Shown piece by piece: positions 1-5,045 of a stretch of 5,045 nt of DNA (its first letter is position 1; each line of letters begins with the position of its first letter). Below the pieces are notes generated by a model. That model was not told where the DNA came from. It saw only the letters and a program-made list of their open reading frames with translations, and did not search any database. The translations under genes were made by a program, and so were the position numbers. Where the stretch lies: NCBI GenBank assembly GCA_947624095.1, contig CANQIR010000074.1:1-5045 (forward strand), in the 5' to 3' direction. The DNA comes from an uncultured Bacilli bacterium. GTDB taxonomy: Bacteria; Bacillota_I; Bacilli_A; RF39; UBA660.

Positions 1-6
1 CCTTGC

Positions 7-29
7 AAACCCTTTATTTATAAGGGTTT
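7..29 (-). repeat. Second hairpin beyond the terminator (inverted repeat)
   Basis: AAACCCTT (7-14) and AAGGGTTT (22-29) form an 8-bp perfect inverted repeat with a 7-nt AT loop. Neither strand has a clear U-tract after it. On the minus strand its 3' arm (AAGGGTTT) could also pair with the AAAACCC in the RNA-A linker (70-64). It may therefore be a switching or ribosome-site-masking hairpin in front of a gene beyond the left edge. That role is inferred because the gene is not visible. Confidence 0.4.
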
Positions 30-30
30 C

Positions 31-136
31 AACAAAAATGGAGCGCTATTGCGCTCCTTCAGGGGGTTTTGGTTGATATACCTCTCACTTTCGTAAAATC
101 GTAAGAGTGATATCCAGCATAACATATCGTTATGCT
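31..136 (-). ncRNA. Candidate structured small RNA or 5' leader (RNA-A), about 105 nt
   Basis: Reading the minus strand from the predicted start at 136, the first element is an 8-bp perfect hairpin AGCATAAC/GTTATGCT (136-116, 5-nt loop). The second is an interrupted hairpin with outer GATAT/ATATC (114-110 with 79-75), a 2x2 internal loop, and inner CTCTTAC/GTGAGAG (107-101 with 88-82, one G-U pair, 12-nt loop). An unpaired, C-rich linker containing AACCAAAACCCCC follows, then the terminator hairpin. I could not match it to riboswitch, T-box, SRP or 6S patterns. It could be an independent small RNA, or an attenuator leader for a gene left of the window. Confidence 0.5.
32..57 (-). terminator. 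Intrinsic terminator on the minus strand
   Basis: On the minus strand GGAGCGC (57-51), loop AATA (50-47) and GCGCTCC (46-40) form a perfect, GC-rich 7-bp stem, followed by ATTTTTGTT (39-31). The plus strand has no T-run after the stem, so it is directional. It would end RNA-A and also any transcript reading through from recG, 130 bp upstream. Confidence 0.8.
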
Positions 137-142
137 AATAAA

Positions 143-171
143 ATGATATAACGAATTTCTATAATTGTCAA
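143..171 (-). promoter_or_regulatory. Sigma-A-type promoter for the minus-strand RNA downstream of recG
   Basis: On the minus strand a consensus -35 TTGACA (171-166) is followed by exactly 17 nt and the -10 hexamer TATCAT (148-143). This predicts a start near 136, which is the first base of a perfect hairpin. The promoter begins 15 bp beyond the recG stop. A 7-bp inverted repeat (TCGTTAT at 127-133 and ATAACGA at 148-154) brackets the -10 and start region and could be an operator. The hexamers are seen directly; activity is inferred. Confidence 0.7.
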
Positions 172-186
172 ACAAATTTTTTTCAA

Positions 187-2178
187 CTAATCGATAAAAG
201 CCATACTCTTCATAATTTTCCGATAAACTCTATACCTAATAAATCCATTACCTATATTATCTTCAATAAATTTTACCGCATCCTTCTTGGTCTGTAACAA
301 TATTTTATAATCCCGTCTTAAATCTCCTATCTTAAAAGACATATCGCCACTTTGCTTAATTCCAAATAAATCTCCTTGTCCTCTTAATTCAAAATCCTTC
401 TCACTAATATAAAATCCATCATTACTTTGTTCCATTACCCTAAGTCTTTCAATATCCTGATTACAAATCAAATAACAATAAGACTGCAAATCATTTCTCC
501 CCACTCTTCCTCGTAACTGATGTAACGTTGCCAAACCAAATCTCTCCGCATTAAAAATAATCATCATCGTTGAATTCTTAACATCAACACCCACTTCAAT
601 AACAGTTGTACTAATTAATATCTTGATTTTACCTTCTTTATATTCCCCCATTACTTCTTCCTTTTCCTTTGCTTTCATCTTACCGTGTAAAACTCCAACT
701 CGAACTTTCCCGTTAAAAGCCATCTCAAATTTTTCCTTCAATAAATTAACATCATTTACTTCCGAATCCTCATCGCTTTCAATTAAAGGCGCTACCACAT
801 AAATTTGATGTCCTTCTTTTATACACTCTAAACACTTAAACAAAACTTCCTTTAACTCCTTTTCCTTTTTTACTACTGTAATAATCTCCTTTCTCCCACT
901 TGGTTTAGTCTTAATAAATGAAGTATCCATATCTCCATAAATAGTTAAAGCATAAGTTCTTGGTATTGGCGTAGCACTCATATATAATACATCACATAAA
1001 TGTCCCTTATTCTGTAAATTACTTCTTTGATTCACCCCAAACCTATGTTGCTCATCAGTAATAACCAATCCCAAATTACTAAATTCTACCCCATCACTAA
1101 TTAAAGCATGCGTCCCAACTACTACATCGATATCTCCACTAGCAAGCTGCTTTACTATTGCATCTTTTTCTCTTTTTTTCATACTTCCAACCAATAAACC
1201 TACTCTAATCCCCAAAGGCTCAAAAAGTTTTACCAAGTTATCATAATGTTGAGTTGCCAATATCTCAGTAGGAGCCATCATTGCACTTTGCATACCACTT
1301 AAATAATTAATATACATTCCTATAATACTAACAATCGTTTTTCCAGAACCAACATCACCAAGTATCAATCTATTCATTCTCTTATCACTTATCAAATCTG
1401 TATAAATATCATCTACTGCTTGTTGCTGATCTATCGTTAAAGTAAATCCAAGTCCCTCAATAAATTCCTTTACCTTAGCATAATCAACATTTCTACTTAC
1501 CCCAACATTATTAGCCATATACTTATATTTCAAATAATTAATCTTAAACATAAATTGAAAAAATTCTTCATATATCAATCTTAATCTAGCTTTTTTTAAC
1601 TCTTCACTATTCTTTGGATTGTGAATAATTCTTAAAGCTTCACCCTTACTAATAAATTCATATCTATCCCCTAACTCAAAAGGAATACAATCATCTACCT
1701 CATTACGATACTCTAACGCTTTTTCAATAATACTTCCCAGTTGTTTATTACTAATCCCACTAATCAAGTGATATACCGGTTCAACTTTTCCATTTACCAA
1801 TTTTTCAAATAATATATTACTAGCCGTTAAAAGATTTTTCTTTTCATCATACTTACCAATTAAAACAATCTCTTTCCCTACCGTTAAATATCTTTTCATA
1901 AAAGCTCGATTAAATATTACTACTTTAACTACCAAATTATCTACTAAACATCTAAACTCCATCTTATTTAAATTCTTCCTAATAAAAACAGTCTTCGGTA
2001 AAGATTCAATAATTCCCTTCACAGTCACACTAACTTTTGTTCCATCTAAACTTGATAATCGATAAACTTGATATCTAAAAGGATAATATGTCAATAAATC
2101 ATCTAAGGTATATATTTTCATCTTTTCTAAGATTTCTAAATACTTAACTCCAATTCCTTTTATTAACCCTAACTCCAT
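187..2178 (-). CDS. recG: ATP-dependent DNA helicase RecG (complete)
   Basis: RecG is a superfamily 2 double-stranded DNA translocase that reverses stalled replication forks and processes branched recombination intermediates. The 663-residue protein is near the usual family length (about 680-690). An N-terminal wedge/OB-fold region spans about residues 45-125. The helicase core follows: Walker A GDVGSGKT (274-281), motif Ia APTEILATQ (302-310), DEQH box (375-378), SATPIPRT (401-408), STTVIEVGVD (523-532) and motif VI QLRGRVGR (554-561). The C-terminal translocation region includes EKDFELRGQGDLFG (593-606). All catalytic motifs are intact and no frameshift is visible. The ATG at 2178 is supported by AGGTGA at 2190-2185 with a 6-nt spacer, and the protein begins directly with the expected helix-hairpin-helix-like IKGIG segment. 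The protein contains no Trp. No hairpin terminator follows the TAG stop immediately; the first downstream minus-strand terminator is at 32-57. Identification is secure from the motifs. Confidence 0.98.
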   Translation of the reverse strand: MELGLIKGIGVKYLEILEKMKIYTLDDLLTYYPFRYQVYRLSSLDGTKVSVTVKGIIESLPKTVFIRKNLNKMEFRCLVDNLVVKVVIFNRAFMKRYLTVGKEIVLIGKYDEKKNLLTASNILFEKLVNGKVEPVYHLISGISNKQLGSIIEKALEYRNEVDDCIPFELGDRYEFISKGEALRIIHNPKNSEELKKARLRLIYEEFFQFMFKINYLKYKYMANNVGVSRNVDYAKVKEFIEGLGFTLTIDQQQAVDDIYTDLISDKRMNRLILGDVGSGKTIVSIIGMYINYLSGMQSAMMAPTEILATQHYDNLVKLFEPLGIRVGLLVGSMKKREKDAIVKQLASGDIDVVVGTHALISDGVEFSNLGLVITDEQHRFGVNQRSNLQNKGHLCDVLYMSATPIPRTYALTIYGDMDTSFIKTKPSGRKEIITVVKKEKELKEVLFKCLECIKEGHQIYVVAPLIESDEDSEVNDVNLLKEKFEMAFNGKVRVGVLHGKMKAKEKEEVMGEYKEGKIKILISTTVIEVGVDVKNSTMMIIFNAERFGLATLHQLRGRVGRNDLQSYCYLICNQDIERLRVMEQSNDGFYISEKDFELRGQGDLFGIKQSGDMSFKIGDLRRDYKILLQTKKDAVKFIEDNIGNGFIRYRVYRKIMKSMAFID

Positions 2179-2184
2179 GATTAT

Positions 2185-2190
2185 TCACCT
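2185..2190 (-). promoter_or_regulatory. recG ribosome binding site
   Basis: AGGTGA on the minus strand lies 6 nt before the ATG at 2178. It fixes the recG start, and no competing start with a ribosome site is seen upstream. Confidence 0.8.
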
Positions 2191-2196
2191 ATTAAA

Positions 2197-2205
2197 ATTA
2201 TAACA
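2197..2205 (-). promoter_or_regulatory. Extended -10 promoter of recG
   Basis: The minus strand carries TGTTATAAT (2205-2197), a TGn extended -10 followed by the consensus TATAAT. No good -35 is found 16-18 nt upstream, as is common for extended -10 promoters. Six bases separate it from the AGGTGA ribosome site, so the predicted start is at or just before the Shine-Dalgarno and the recG leader would be only about 12-14 nt long. Confidence 0.55.
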
Positions 2206-2258
2206 TTCATACATATGTTTTTCTATCTAATTTTTCTTAAAATTTTTGCAATTTTTTG

Positions 2259-2287
2259 TTGACAAAATGACCTTTATCAATTAGTAT
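2259..2287 (+). promoter_or_regulatory. Strong sigma-A-type promoter for the plus-strand intergenic RNA
   Basis: A consensus -35 TTGACA (2259-2264), a 17-nt spacer and a -10 TAGTAT (2282-2287) predict a start at about 2294-2295. That is the first base of the hairpin beginning ACCAGTTC. The -35 is preceded by T-rich sequence that could act as an UP-like element. It sits about 145 bp before the unknown gene, much further than that gene's own ribosome-proximal promoter. Confidence 0.72.
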
Positions 2288-2294
2288 ATTAGCT

Positions 2295-2392
2295 ACCAGT
2301 TCACTTTATAGCGAATTGGTGCTAGTATCACACTAGCCAACCCCTTTTTATTCTTTTTTGGAGTTGTTTCTCAGGGGGACAACTCCTTTTTT
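2295..2392 (+). ncRNA. Candidate small RNA or attenuator leader (RNA-B), about 98 nt
   Basis: From the predicted start, hairpin 1 is ACCAGTTC/GAATTGGT (2295-2302 with 2313-2320, one G-U pair, 10-nt loop). It is followed with no gap by hairpin 2, GCTAGT/ACTAGC (2321-2326 with 2332-2337, 5-nt loop). Next come CAACCCC (2338-2344), a U-rich spacer and an intrinsic terminator. CAACCCC can pair with the terminator's left arm GGAGTTG (2360-2366) in six of seven positions, as an antiterminator would. It has no ATG and no convincing ribosome site, so it is probably non-coding. It could be an independent RNA, or a riboswitch-like leader of the 558-residue gene. It matches no riboswitch class I could recall. 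Confidence 0.55.
2360..2392 (+). terminator. Intrinsic terminator upstream of the unknown gene
   Basis: GGAGTTGT (2360-2367) and ACAACTCC (2379-2386) form a perfect 8-bp stem around an 11-nt loop ending in GGGGG, followed by six Ts (2387-2392). It is directional on the plus strand. The gene's ATG lies 40 nt beyond the T-run, so transcripts from the 2259-2287 promoter would stop before the gene unless termination is relieved. Confidence 0.9.
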
Positions 2393-2406
2393 GTGATTTA
2401 AAATTA

Positions 2407-2415
2407 TGTTACAAT
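2407..2415 (+). promoter_or_regulatory. Extended -10 promoter close to the unknown gene
   Basis: TGTTACAAT (2407-2415) is a TGn extended -10 with hexamer TACAAT. The -35 position 17 nt upstream falls on the T-run of the preceding terminator and is not consensus. Five bases separate the hexamer from AGGTGA, giving a predicted start at the ribosome site itself, the same layout as recG. It would let the gene be expressed independently of the upstream RNA. Confidence 0.5.
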
Positions 2416-2419
2416 AACG

Positions 2420-2426
2420 AAGGTGA
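2420..2426 (+). promoter_or_regulatory. Ribosome binding site that decides the start of the unknown gene
   Basis: AAGGTGA lies 5 nt before the ATG at 2432. An in-frame GTG at 2423-2425 is part of this same site and so cannot use it, which makes ATG 2432 the start and the protein 558 residues long. Confidence 0.85.
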
Positions 2427-2431
2427 TTTTT

Positions 2432-4108
2432 ATGCAAACTATTAAGAAAATATTTCTTTATATTATAGCTTTCTTTAAAAGCCTTTTTAGTTTATTTAAA
2501 TCTAACTCTAAAAATAAAACCGCTAAAAATCCTCCTATTGCCACCAATCAACAAGCAACAAAATCATCTACCAATCAATCCCTAATTAATACCACTAACA
2601 TTGATACTACTAACAACTTAATAAGTCCCAATACGAGCGAACAATACCTCAATGATTTAATTGATGACTATCTTCTAAATAAAAAAGAAATAAATCCTCA
2701 TAAAGTATCATTACCAATAAAAAACCAAATAGATACCTTCAAAGCCGAAGTAGCTAAACCTCTTATCCCTTTAATAAAAGAACCTAACTTTAAACAAGTT
2801 TTATCTACTACTATTGAAGATTATTTATTAAAAAAGCCCATCAAGCCATCTTTAAATCAACCAGCTAAATCCAAAGTAATTAACATAACTCCTTTAAATA
2901 AAACCCTATCTATTCTAGAACAAACAATTAAACAAAATCCCAAACCATCAACCCTTCCGCTACTTCCTCCAAGACCCATAAAAATACTTAATAATCAGCA
3001 ATTGGCGTCTTTAAAAACAGTTACTACCAGCAATTCCATTACCGAACCAACTTTCCAGCTAAAAGAAGAAGTCATTCATAATGAGCCAACTACTCCTTCT
3101 TCAGAATCAAAAGCAATTCCTATACCACCAATTAATGAGTCTATACCAACTTCCCAGTCTGAAGAAATACCAAAACCAGATAGCACCACTAAACCACCTA
3201 AAAAAGAAATTTCCGAGTCAAAAATTATTGCCGAACCACTAATAATTCCCGATCATAACGAAGAAATAACGAAACTTACTAAATCAATTGAAGAACCTAA
3301 TCCCAACTTTGACCTTATCACTAAAAAAATTAATAATCTTTTAACTAAAATAGATGATTATATTCTTCTTAATGAATCTAAAATGAGTAAAAAACAACTA
3401 GCTAACTTAGAAGCTCAAAAAAACAAATTAAAAAAGCTTAAAATTAATATGCAAACCAAAAAAGAAAATCAAATTCAAAAAGCAGAAGATGACCTTGCCG
3501 CTACCCTTGAAATAAACACTTTAAAAAAATTAGAAATAGAATTTCAAAACATTTCCTTCCAAGATAATGAAGAATTAAAAAATATTTTGGACCCCAATTA
3601 TCAAAAACTGACTACTATGTCCCCTACTGAAATAAATAAATTAGAAAGTACAATGATTAAAATCCGTTTACAAAAAATTCTTAATCTTTTAACTATGCCA
3701 TCAATTCTCCTTTTCCCTTTCATTAAAAATCGTTACTTCCGTATCTTTTCAATTAGTTTATTCATTAATTATCATTTTAACTTTATTGGTAGAGTTCTTA
3801 GTCGTGAACCTATAATCAATCCCCAAAATGAATTACAAGCATTACATAACGGGAAAGAAGCCTTAAATGCTTCCCTAGAAAAAACCTATGATAATATAAT
3901 GTATCTAGATATTTTAGAAAAAGATATTCTTCATAAATATCCTAGTCTAATTAATGATCAACAATTTCTTAATCAATTAAATCACTTACGTACTATGTTA
4001 AATAATCAATATGAAAAATTAATTCAAGAAAGTGATACCATCGATATCCGTCATACTAGATTACTTAATCAAATAAAAACTCTTAAACGATACAAAAAAG
4101 TCAGTTAA
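2432..4108 (+). CDS. Unrecognised membrane-associated coiled-coil protein, 558 aa
   Basis: I do not recognise a family. Residues 7-22 (IFLYIIAFFKSLFSLF) form a hydrophobic, Lys-interrupted helix after K5K6. It has no signal-peptidase or lipobox site, so a membrane anchor or amphipathic helix is likely. Residues ~25-290 are low-complexity, rich in Pro, Ser, Thr, Asn, Lys and Glu, and probably disordered. Residues ~295-370 look like a charged coiled coil. Residues 416-431 and 435-452 are two hydrophobic stretches split by KNR, a possible membrane hairpin. The last ~100 residues are predicted helical and end in a basic tail. There are only two Gly and no Cys or Trp. A motif resembling IDDYLL occurs at 77-82, 128-133 and 307-312. 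The ATG at 2432 is preferred over an in-frame GTG at 2423 because that GTG lies inside the Shine-Dalgarno. The gene is divergent from recG and convergent with the oxidoreductase. The long open frame, good ribosome binding site and terminator make it real; a structural or envelope role is only a guess. Confidence 0.88.
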   Translation: MQTIKKIFLYIIAFFKSLFSLFKSNSKNKTAKNPPIATNQQATKSSTNQSLINTTNIDTTNNLISPNTSEQYLNDLIDDYLLNKKEINPHKVSLPIKNQIDTFKAEVAKPLIPLIKEPNFKQVLSTTIEDYLLKKPIKPSLNQPAKSKVINITPLNKTLSILEQTIKQNPKPSTLPLLPPRPIKILNNQQLASLKTVTTSNSITEPTFQLKEEVIHNEPTTPSSESKAIPIPPINESIPTSQSEEIPKPDSTTKPPKKEISESKIIAEPLIIPDHNEEITKLTKSIEEPNPNFDLITKKINNLLTKIDDYILLNESKMSKKQLANLEAQKNKLKKLKINMQTKKENQIQKAEDDLAATLEINTLKKLEIEFQNISFQDNEELKNILDPNYQKLTTMSPTEINKLESTMIKIRLQKILNLLTMPSILLFPFIKNRYFRIFSISLFINYHFNFIGRVLSREPIINPQNELQALHNGKEALNASLEKTYDNIMYLDILEKDILHKYPSLINDQQFLNQLNHLRTMLNNQYEKLIQESDTIDIRHTRLLNQIKTLKRYKKVS

Positions 4109-4134
4109 AAACGTCTAACCAACTAGACGTTTTT
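4107..4134. terminator. Bidirectional intrinsic terminator between convergent genes
   Basis: The left arm AAAAACGTCTA (4107-4117) and right arm TAGACGTTTTT (4124-4134) form a perfect 11-bp stem around a 6-nt loop (ACCAAC). Because the stem is flanked by an A-run and a T-run, each strand's transcript ends in a U-tract. It therefore serves both the plus-strand unknown gene and the minus-strand oxidoreductase. The stem includes the last two bases of the plus gene's TAA stop and two bases of the minus gene's TAG stop, so each open frame ends inside the terminator. Confidence 0.92.
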
Positions 4135-5045
4135 CTTTGCTAAATTTTTATAATACGCATATCTTTCCTTAGCTAATTCTTTATTATGAGTAAGAACATC
4201 AGAAGCTAACTCTTTATCCTTAATCTTTAAAGCATGATATCTTACTTCATTATCTAAAAATTCATCATACTTATCAAAATTAGGTTCTCTTGAATCGATA
4301 GTTAATTCATCATTTTCTGGATTATATCGCATTAACATTGAATACCCACACTCTACTGCTAATCTTTGTTCATCCATACTTCTACTCATACCACCCTTAA
4401 TCCCATGTTCAATACAAGTCGCATAAGCAATAATTATGGCTGGTCCTTTATGTTCATTCGCTTCCTTAAAAGCTTTAATCGTTTGAAACATATTAGCTCC
4501 AAAACTAACACTAGCTACATAACAATTTGGATAACTCATTGCAATTCTAAATAAATCCTTCTTATTCGTCTTCTTCCCATAATCGGCAAATTCTGCTACT
4601 TGACCCAATCTACTAGACTTACTAGATTGTCCACCAGTATTAGAATAAACTTCTGTATCAAGCACTAATACCTTAATATTTTCATTACTAGATAGCACGT
4701 GATCTAAGCCTCCAAAGCCAATGTCATAAGCCCAGCCATCGCCACCAATCGCCCATACAGTACTCTTTGGCATATAATCAAGAATATTTCTTAAATCATT
4801 AGGAATCTCTTCCTTACTTAAAGCTTCCTTAACTTCCATCGTAACTTGATAATCATCCAAATTATCCAAATATCTTTGATATAAATTCTTTACATTTTCC
4901 TTAACTGAATCCCTTGATTCTTCAATAATTCTCTTAACTCTTTCGTGATTTCTTTTATATGTTGCTAGCATTCCAAAACCAAACTCCGCATTATCCTCAA
5001 ACAAAGAATTAGCCCAAGGAATAGCATAAGGTGTCGATGGAGCAC
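4123..5045 (-). CDS. nifJ: Pyruvate:ferredoxin (flavodoxin) oxidoreductase, C-terminal part (cut by window edge)
   Basis: This enzyme oxidises pyruvate with CoA to acetyl-CoA and CO2, passing electrons to ferredoxin or flavodoxin in the cytoplasm of anaerobes. The frame stays open to the right edge; 306 residues plus the stop are visible of a protein normally near 1,170-1,200. The first visible residues, APSTPYAIPWANS, match the linker entering the C-terminal thiamine-diphosphate domain. The cofactor motif is GDGWAYDIG (visible residues 101-109), followed by DTEVYSNTGGQ (129-139). YATC has its Cys at visible residue 210 (codon 4416-4414), which corresponds in the Desulfovibrio africanus enzyme to the fourth ligand of the proximal [4Fe-4S] cluster. 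The other cluster cysteines and the ferredoxin-like domain lie beyond the edge. The protein stops soon after the core and lacks the long C-terminal extension of the Desulfovibrio africanus enzyme. It ends with TAG inside the shared terminator. Family assignment is secure; the 5' end and promoter are not visible. Confidence 0.97.
   Translation of the reverse strand, partial: APSTPYAIPWANSLFEDNAEFGFGMLATYKRNHERVKRIIEESRDSVKENVKNLYQRYLDNLDDYQVTMEVKEALSKEEIPNDLRNILDYMPKSTVWAIGGDGWAYDIGFGGLDHVLSSNENIKVLVLDTEVYSNTGGQSSKSSRLGQVAEFADYGKKTNKKDLFRIAMSYPNCYVASVSFGANMFQTIKAFKEANEHKGPAIIIAYATCIEHGIKGGMSRSMDEQRLAVECGYSMLMRYNPENDELTIDSREPNFDKYDEFLDNEVRYHALKIKDKELASDVLTHNKELAKERYAYYKNLAKKNV

Noticed and set aside
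18..125. 35-codon minus-strand open frame (starts MLCWISLLRF)
   Set aside because: No ribosome site precedes its ATG, and it runs through all the hairpins and the terminator of RNA-A. It is short enough to be chance.
1..186. Known riboswitch, T-box, SRP RNA, 6S RNA or tRNA
   Set aside because: None of the conserved cores I know (for example the T-box GGGTGG element, the SRP tetraloop region, SAM, TPP, purine, preQ1 or c-di-GMP cores) is present. A covariance-model scan could still find a class I missed.
2423..2431. GTG start giving a 561-residue version of the unknown protein
   Set aside because: The GTG is part of the AAGGTGA ribosome site itself, which is correctly spaced for the ATG at 2432.
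4366..4554. 62-codon plus-strand open frame
   Set aside because: It lies wholly antisense inside the conserved oxidoreductase coding region, has no ribosome site, and its composition reflects the opposite strand.
4123..5004. TTG at 5004 as the start of a 293-residue oxidoreductase
   Set aside because: The frame continues upstream to the window edge with recognisable family sequence (APSTPYAIPWANS), so the TTG is an internal Leu codon.
1..5045. Insertion sequence, CRISPR array, or mobile element boundary
   Set aside because: No transposase or integrase sequence, no regularly spaced direct repeats, and no terminal inverted repeats or target duplications were seen.

Overview
The window is AT-rich bacterial DNA (roughly 30% G+C by eye) with ATG starts, AGGTGA-type ribosome binding sites and intrinsic terminators with U-runs. 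Together with a pyruvate:ferredoxin oxidoreductase, this suggests a fermentative low-GC Firmicute or Mollicutes-related anaerobe. The lineage is inferred from base composition and gene style, not from a marker gene. Trp codons in the oxidoreductase are TGG and the stops are TAG, TAA and TAG, so nothing points to TGA recoding.

Layout from left to right. Positions 1-186 hold no convincing gene but carry a well-formed minus-strand promoter, a run of hairpins and a minus-strand terminator. They look like a ~105-nt structured RNA, or the leader of a gene lying left of the window. Positions 187-2178 (minus) encode a complete RecG DNA helicase. Positions 2179-2431 are a divergent control region. It holds short promoter/ribosome-binding modules for both flanking genes and a separate strong plus-strand promoter, which drives two adjoining hairpins and an intrinsic terminator (a second ~100-nt small RNA, or a transcription attenuator). 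Positions 2432-4108 (plus) encode a 558-residue protein that I do not recognise: N-terminal hydrophobic helix, long Pro/Ser/Thr/Asn/Lys-rich linker, coiled coil, and a hydrophobic hairpin near residues 416-452. Positions 4123-5045 (minus) are the C-terminal ~306 residues of pyruvate:ferredoxin oxidoreductase, cut by the window edge. The last two genes converge with 14 bp between their stops and share one bidirectional terminator that contains part of both stop codons.

No pathway links the three genes: one is DNA repair, one is central fermentation and one is unknown. The two minus-strand genes appear to be on the leading strand. The plus strand is C-rich and G-poor throughout, including inside the plus-strand gene, so the unknown gene is probably on the lagging strand, and this may explain part of its odd composition (2 Gly, no Cys, no Trp). 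The most interesting parts are the two terminated structured RNA candidates, which share an 8-nt perfect complementarity, and the unrecognised membrane/coiled-coil protein.
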